64,000 bases of DNA from Phycisphaerales bacterium (GTDB lineage Bacteria > Planctomycetota > Phycisphaerae > Phycisphaerales > SM1A02): contig JAKVBT010000005.1 in assembly GCA_022446905.1 (NCBI GenBank), positions 370,506 through 434,505 of the forward strand, in the 5' to 3' direction. Made by a program: the position numbers and the translations under genes. The first letter of the stretch is position 1; the number at the start of each line of letters is the position of its first letter. The notes beneath the pieces were generated by a model, which was not told the DNA's origin, searched no databases, and was given only the letters and a program-made list of their open reading frames with translations. Shown here in pieces: positions 59,707 to 64,000 of this stretch.

Positions 59707-60099
59707 ATGCTTACTGAACGCCACCGTGAAATTCTCCCTACCACGCGGGAGTCCACCACCCACAAGTTTGCCGTCGCAGGATTCGAGGGATATCTCACCG
59801 TGGGGCAGTTTGAAGACGGCCGTCCAGGTGAGATCTTCATCAAGATGAGCAAGGAAGGTTCCACCCTCTCGGGCCTCATTCAGGGTTTCTGTCGCTGCTT
59901 CTCGATCTCATTGCAATATGGCCTCTCAATCGATGACGCTGTTCGCCGCTTCAAAGGCATGCGATTCGAACCTTCCGGAGCCACGAGCAATCCGGATATT
60001 CCCATGGCAACGAGTATTCTCGACTACATCGCGCGTTATCTCGAGTTTGAGTACGGCAGCGGTGGTGGGACCAGCGAAGCTGACCGTCACGTGGCCTGA
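59707..60099 (+). CDS. stand-alone protein resembling the C-terminal domain of B12-dependent (class II) ribonucleotide reductase
   Basis: TTHKFAVAGFEGYLTVGQFEDGRPGEIFIKMSKEGSTLSGLIQGFCRCFSISLQYGLSIDDAVRRFKGMRFEPSGATSNPDIPMATSILDYIARYL; SD ggaagg. Confidence 0.82.
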   Translation: MLTERHREILPTTRESTTHKFAVAGFEGYLTVGQFEDGRPGEIFIKMSKEGSTLSGLIQGFCRCFSISLQYGLSIDDAVRRFKGMRFEPSGATSNPDIPMATSILDYIARYLEFEYGSGGGTSEADRHVA

Positions 60100-60156
60100 G
60101 TTCGCCGGGGCTCTGCTTACGATTGGCTGGGGTGCATGGTCTTGTTGTCAACGACA

Positions 60157-60185
60157 GCGAGCGTGTTGATGCTCAACACGCTCGC
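60157..60185. terminator. candidate bidirectional terminator hairpin
   Basis: Perfect 13-bp stem gcgagcgtgttga/tcaacacgctcgc with 3-nt loop between convergent genes; no clear T-tract. Confidence 0.5.
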
Positions 60186-60217
60186 CGGAACACTTGTTCA
60201 TCACCCCTCAGGGCCGC

Positions 60218-60802
60218 TTACTCGGCGGCTGTGGTCTCATCCGCTTGCTCCTTGGCTGGCTCAGGAGCGGGCTTTGGGGCCGGCTTCTCGATGAGTTCGC
60301 CTTCATCATCGAACTCCATCTCTTCACGCTCTTCAAGCGGCTGATCGGGTTCGACGACCACTGTGATATCGGTGCGTAGGTCGGCATCAAACTGAATTGG
60401 CACGTCATAGCTGCCGATACGGCGGATCGAGGCTGGGAGGCGCACGGACCGGATGTCGATGCCGTGGTATCCGACCTCCTCGAGGGCAGCGGCAATATCC
60501 CGTTGGGTTACGGATCCATAGAGTCCGCCTTGTTCATTGCACGAACGGATGAGGGTCAATTCGACCTCGTCCATCTGCTCAAGCAGAGTTTCGCGTTCAT
60601 TGCGTTTGGCAACTTGCGCAGCAAGGGCTACTTCACGGTCTGCTTGCAATTCGTCAATGCGTTCTTGGCTGGGCGGTTCTGCCATGCCCATCGGCAGGAG
60701 ATAGTTTCGAGCAAATCCGGTGCGGACCTTGACGACATCGCCAATGATGCCCACTCCATCGATGTTCTCAAGAAGCAGTAGTTCTACAGTTCGTCGGCTC
60801 AT
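60218..60802 (-). CDS. rplI: ribosomal protein bL9
   Basis: VELLLLENIDGVGIIGDVVKVRTGFARNYLLPMGMA. Confidence 0.95.
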   Translation of the reverse strand: MSRRTVELLLLENIDGVGIIGDVVKVRTGFARNYLLPMGMAEPPSQERIDELQADREVALAAQVAKRNERETLLEQMDEVELTLIRSCNEQGGLYGSVTQRDIAAALEEVGYHGIDIRSVRLPASIRRIGSYDVPIQFDADLRTDITVVVEPDQPLEEREEMEFDDEGELIEKPAPKPAPEPAKEQADETTAAE

Positions 60803-60885
60803 GATCGTTGTCCTCCAGTGGAGTTAAGGAGTGCCGTGCCGCAGCACCCCAGCGTTGTGTTCGGGCCGACATTGGCCCGTGTGAA

Positions 60886-61326
60886 TCAGAAAGGAATATC
60901 GTCGTCAGACGGCGCGTTGGATGGTGCGTTTGATGGTGCCGCTTGTGAATAGTTCGATGATTGCTGGCTGCCGCCACCTCCACCGCCGCCACTTCGGGAG
61001 TCGACAAATGTAAAGGTGTCAACGACGACCAGAAGTTTAGAGCGTCGGTTGCCGTCCCGATCCTCCCACTCGTTGAGTCGAAGCCGGCCTTCAATGAAGA
61101 CCGGTCGCCCCTTGGCGAGGTACTTGCCCATTGTCTCGGCAGTGCGGCCCCAGGCTTCGCAGTCGACAAAGGTCGTCTCTTCCTGCATTTCGCCGCCAGC
61201 ATTGCGATAGCGGCGATTGACAGCCAATCCGAGATTGGCAACCGCGGTGTTGTTGGCGGTGTGTTTGACTTGGACATCTCGAGTGAGATTGCCCATGAGA
61301 AAGACTTTATTGACGCTGCCTGCCAT
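60886..61326 (-). CDS. ssb: single-stranded DNA-binding protein
   Basis: SVNKVFLMGNLTRDVQVK, acidic tail DDDIPF. Confidence 0.96.
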   Translation of the reverse strand: MAGSVNKVFLMGNLTRDVQVKHTANNTAVANLGLAVNRRYRNAGGEMQEETTFVDCEAWGRTAETMGKYLAKGRPVFIEGRLRLNEWEDRDGNRRSKLLVVVDTFTFVDSRSGGGGGGGSQQSSNYSQAAPSNAPSNAPSDDDIPF

Positions 61327-61419
61327 GACGTTGTTCCTTTGCGTAAGAAGTGATGTGCAGCGGGGAATCGTACCTCAGACGAGGCCTCGTGATGCGATTC
61401 GCCGCCAAATGGGATGAGG

Positions 61420-61938
61420 TCAGGATGCTGCAGGTTCCTCGGTGATTTCCTCGGCATCGCTGGCTGGTTCGCTTTCAGAGGCTTCAGTCTCAGTTTCATC
61501 GGTGTCTTCGGATTCGCGGTCAGAGCGGGTCGTTGCTCGCACGCCGCTTCCTGTGTCTTCGGATTGCTTTGCGTCACGCAGTTTGATTTCGTCTGCGAGT
61601 TCTGCTCGACCTTCAGCGGCTTCGATTTGTTCCATGGTGAGATGGTCACAGCGTGTGATCATGAACCGTAGGACCTCTTCAGACAGCAGGAGGTTGCGTT
61701 CCAGCGTGGTGATTGTTGGGCCTTCCAGTTTGAAGTAGGCGAGAAAGTAGACGCCACGTTTGTTGCCCTTGATGGGGTAGGCAAGACGTCGGTCATCCCA
61801 CTTCTTGAAGGAGACCAGTTCAGCGCCGACCTTGACGAGCATCTCCTGAACGTGACTACTCGCCGCGTCTAGATTTGAAATGGCGGCTTGGGGAAAGAGG
61901 AAGAGTCCCTCATACATATTGCTTTTGACTTCAGACAT
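61420..61938 (-). CDS. rpsF: ribosomal protein bS6
   Basis: MYEGLFLFP, KKWDDRRLAYPIKGNKRGVYFLAYFKLEG; acidic C-terminal tail. Confidence 0.93.
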   Translation of the reverse strand: MSEVKSNMYEGLFLFPQAAISNLDAASSHVQEMLVKVGAELVSFKKWDDRRLAYPIKGNKRGVYFLAYFKLEGPTITTLERNLLLSEEVLRFMITRCDHLTMEQIEAAEGRAELADEIKLRDAKQSEDTGSGVRATTRSDRESEDTDETETEASESEPASDAEEITEEPAAS

Positions 61939-61956
61939 AAGTGTGTTCTCCTCGGG

Positions 61957-62538
61957 TTAGCTGTTGGCTGCCCGATCAGCATTGAAAGTGTTCATGGCGG
62001 CTTCGGTACCGCGTGTGATCCAGCAGCGGGCAGCATCGACTGCCCGCTCGATCCCCTCGTCAACGGCATCAACCTGATCCGGTCGAAACTGTCCGAGTAC
62101 ATACGAGGCCAGTGGGATCTCGCCCGGCCCGTCGATACCGATCCTGATTCTGGACCATCGGTCTGATCCAAGATGTGTAGCTATGTCAGAGAGCCCATTG
62201 TGTCCGCCGCTGCCACCTTCTGGACGAACGCGAATGCGTCCACAGTCCAGTGCGGTGTCATCCACAAGAACCAGCAAGTCTGATTCTGCCGTGAGTTTGA
62301 AGAACCTCACGGCCTCAGAGACTGCTTGGCCGCTGCGATTGACATAAGTCAATGGCTTGAGCAGCAGGATCTTCTCATCATCGATGAATGCCTCGATCGT
62401 CGATCCTTGGAATCGACTGCGGGCAATCTCACCAGGGGCCAGGCGGCGCGCCAAGCGATCGAGCGCCTCGAACCCGACATTATGTCGGGTGCGATCGTAC
62501 TCGCTGCCAGGATTGCCAATGCCCACGATCAGACGCAT
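61957..62538 (-). CDS. pth: peptidyl-tRNA hydrolase
   Basis: LIVGIGNPGSEYDRTRHNVGFEALD, KPLTYVNRSGQAV, GGSGGHNGLSDI. Confidence 0.96.
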   Translation of the reverse strand: MRLIVGIGNPGSEYDRTRHNVGFEALDRLARRLAPGEIARSRFQGSTIEAFIDDEKILLLKPLTYVNRSGQAVSEAVRFFKLTAESDLLVLVDDTALDCGRIRVRPEGGSGGHNGLSDIATHLGSDRWSRIRIGIDGPGEIPLASYVLGQFRPDQVDAVDEGIERAVDAARCWITRGTEAAMNTFNADRAANS

Positions 62539-62558
62539 GGTCAAATTCGACCAGGGAC

Positions 62559-63212
62559 TCAGCCCTCGTCGCCCTCCGCTTCTGGTTTGGCTTCTGTAAT
62601 GACTTCTGGTTCTGCACCTTCGCCATCGGCCTCGGTGGCTTCGCCTTCAGCTTCTTCTTCAGCGGCCTGGAATGCGATGTGGCAGATGTGCTTCTCGCTA
62701 TCAAGCAACGCTTCAACGCCATCAGGGATATTCAACTCGCCGATGGTCAGGGCTTCTTCCAGTTCGGAGATGTCGGCCTTGATCTCACTGGGAATGTCAC
62801 GAACTTTGCATCGGATCTCAATCTCACTGCGAATGACCGCCAGCATGGCGCCATCAGCCTGAGCGGCCTTGGGGGAGCCAGTGAGGGTGACGGGCACGTT
62901 GACCGTCACCACCTGGTCAAGGTTGACGCGGGCGAGGTCGACGTGAACAAGATTGTCGCCAAGGTGACCGAATTGCAGTTCCTTGACCAAGCAGGTTTCC
63001 GTCTTTCCGCCGTCAATGCGGACATCGAGTACGTGACCGCCACTCTTCAGGGTGTTGACGATCTCAATAGCATCGGCGCTGACGTGGGTTGGGTCTCCGC
63101 CTTGTCCATAGACAACAGCGGGCATTCGTCCCGATTCTCGAAGTCGCCGGGCGTAGCGGGTTCCCGTTCGTTCACGGGTTGCTACGTCCAGTGTGTTGTT
63201 TTTCTGAGCCAT
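62559..63212 (-). CDS. rplY: ribosomal protein bL25 (Ctc form)
   Basis: RTGTRYARRLRESGRMPAVVYG; C-terminal acidic tail. Confidence 0.94.
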   Translation of the reverse strand: MAQKNNTLDVATRERTGTRYARRLRESGRMPAVVYGQGGDPTHVSADAIEIVNTLKSGGHVLDVRIDGGKTETCLVKELQFGHLGDNLVHVDLARVNLDQVVTVNVPVTLTGSPKAAQADGAMLAVIRSEIEIRCKVRDIPSEIKADISELEEALTIGELNIPDGVEALLDSEKHICHIAFQAAEEEAEGEATEADGEGAEPEVITEAKPEAEGDEG

Positions 63213-63263
63213 GGGTGTGTCTCCAACAATCCTTCATATCGCTGCGGATGACAGCAGCGTTGA

Positions 63264-64000
63264 TTAACGTTTGACGCCCGTTCCACGTTGAAACAGGGCG
63301 GAAATCGACATGTCGTGGTGAATGCGGTAAATCGCTTCACCCAGAAGCGGTGCCAGTGGCAGTTCAACGATCATGTCGCGAATGGGGTCGAGTCGACCCC
63401 GATCCGGAATGGAATCAGTAATGACAAGTCGCTCAATCGGTGATTCACGAAGCCGGTCCATCGCCAGCCCGCACAGCACCGGGTGGGTTGCAGCGGCAAC
63501 GACCCGTTCAGCACCACGTTCCATGACCAGTTCGGCCGCTTGGCAGATGGTGCCGGCGGTGGAGATCATGTCGTCCACCATGAGGACGGTGCGGCCCTGA
63601 ACGTCACCAATGAGGTTCTTTGTTTCGACTGAATCGCCGGATTCTCGACGCTTGTCGATGATGGCCAGATCTGCATTGAGTGCTGAGGCATAGCCGTTGG
63701 CTACTTTGACATTGCCAACGTCCGGAGAAACGATGACCAGATCACCCAGTTCGCTACGGAGTCCGTGGAAGTACTGTCCAATGACCGTCGAGGCACTGAG
63801 GTGGTCCACTGGGATGTCAAAGAAGCCCTGGATTTGAGCTGCGTGCAGATCCATGCAGAGCACGCGATCCGCGCCAGCGGCGGTGACGAGATTCGCTACC
63901 AGTTTGGCTGTGATCGGAGTCCGGCCAGCGTCTTTTCGGTCTTGCCGGGCATATCCAAAGTAGGGAATGACGGCAGTAATCCGTTTGGCTGATGCTCGAC
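63264..64000 (-). CDS. prs: ribose-phosphate pyrophosphokinase (partial, runs off right edge)
   Basis: Frame stays open upstream of the listed start to window end (PYFGYARQDRKDAGRTPITAKLVANLVTAAGADRVLCMDLHAAQIQGFFDIPVDHL); PRPP loop TVLMVDDMISTAGTI. Confidence 0.96.
   Translation of the reverse strand, partial: RASAKRITAVIPYFGYARQDRKDAGRTPITAKLVANLVTAAGADRVLCMDLHAAQIQGFFDIPVDHLSASTVIGQYFHGLRSELGDLVIVSPDVGNVKVANGYASALNADLAIIDKRRESGDSVETKNLIGDVQGRTVLMVDDMISTAGTICQAAELVMERGAERVVAAATHPVLCGLAMDRLRESPIERLVITDSIPDRGRLDPIRDMIVELPLAPLLGEAIYRIHHDMSISALFQRGTGVKR

Noticed and set aside
60768-61649. 293-aa minus-strand ORF overlapping ssb and rpsF
   Set aside because: Low-complexity frame-shifted read of ssb/rpsF, both of which are unambiguous in another frame.

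Overview
This 64 kb window is a gene-dense, mostly housekeeping chromosomal segment from a PVC-superphylum bacterium, most likely a planctomycete of the Phycisphaerae type. The lineage call is inference from the PVC small basic signature protein, the dockerin-like FG-GAP exoprotein and overall gene content. It holds a caa3-type cytochrome oxidase operon (partial at the left edge), an HrpA-like helicase, ugd, ogt, glyA, trmL, an EF-G-like GTPase, MATE, thrS-infC, nrdR, cdsA, recX, nth, moaE, acpS, pyrF, cinA-folK, a PBP4-type peptidase, ligA, uppP, a shikimate kinase, rpmH, rnc, fabI, an MnmE-like GTPase, coaX, folD, purC, mfd, and the rplI-ssb-rpsF-pth-rplY-prs cluster (prs partial at the right edge). 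One tRNA-Arg(TCG) is present. I saw no CRISPR array, prophage, transposon or rRNA. Most notable observations: (1) at least 14 transcription-unit starts carry a TANNNT -10-like hexamer exactly 6-7 nt before the ATG, implying widespread leaderless mRNAs, often in 36-45 bp back-to-back divergent promoters; (2) infC appears to start at a rare AUC codon with a good Shine-Dalgarno and an upstream hairpin; (3) rnc has a long structured 5' leader; (4) several family members are reduced or degenerate: a truncated MnmE-like GTPase, a stand-alone class II RNR C-terminal domain, a GH10-like protein lacking both catalytic Glu positions, and an orphan HsdR-type DUF4145 domain; (5) an unknown 526-aa membrane-anchored repeat protein. 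Family calls are by eye from the translations; no searches were run.
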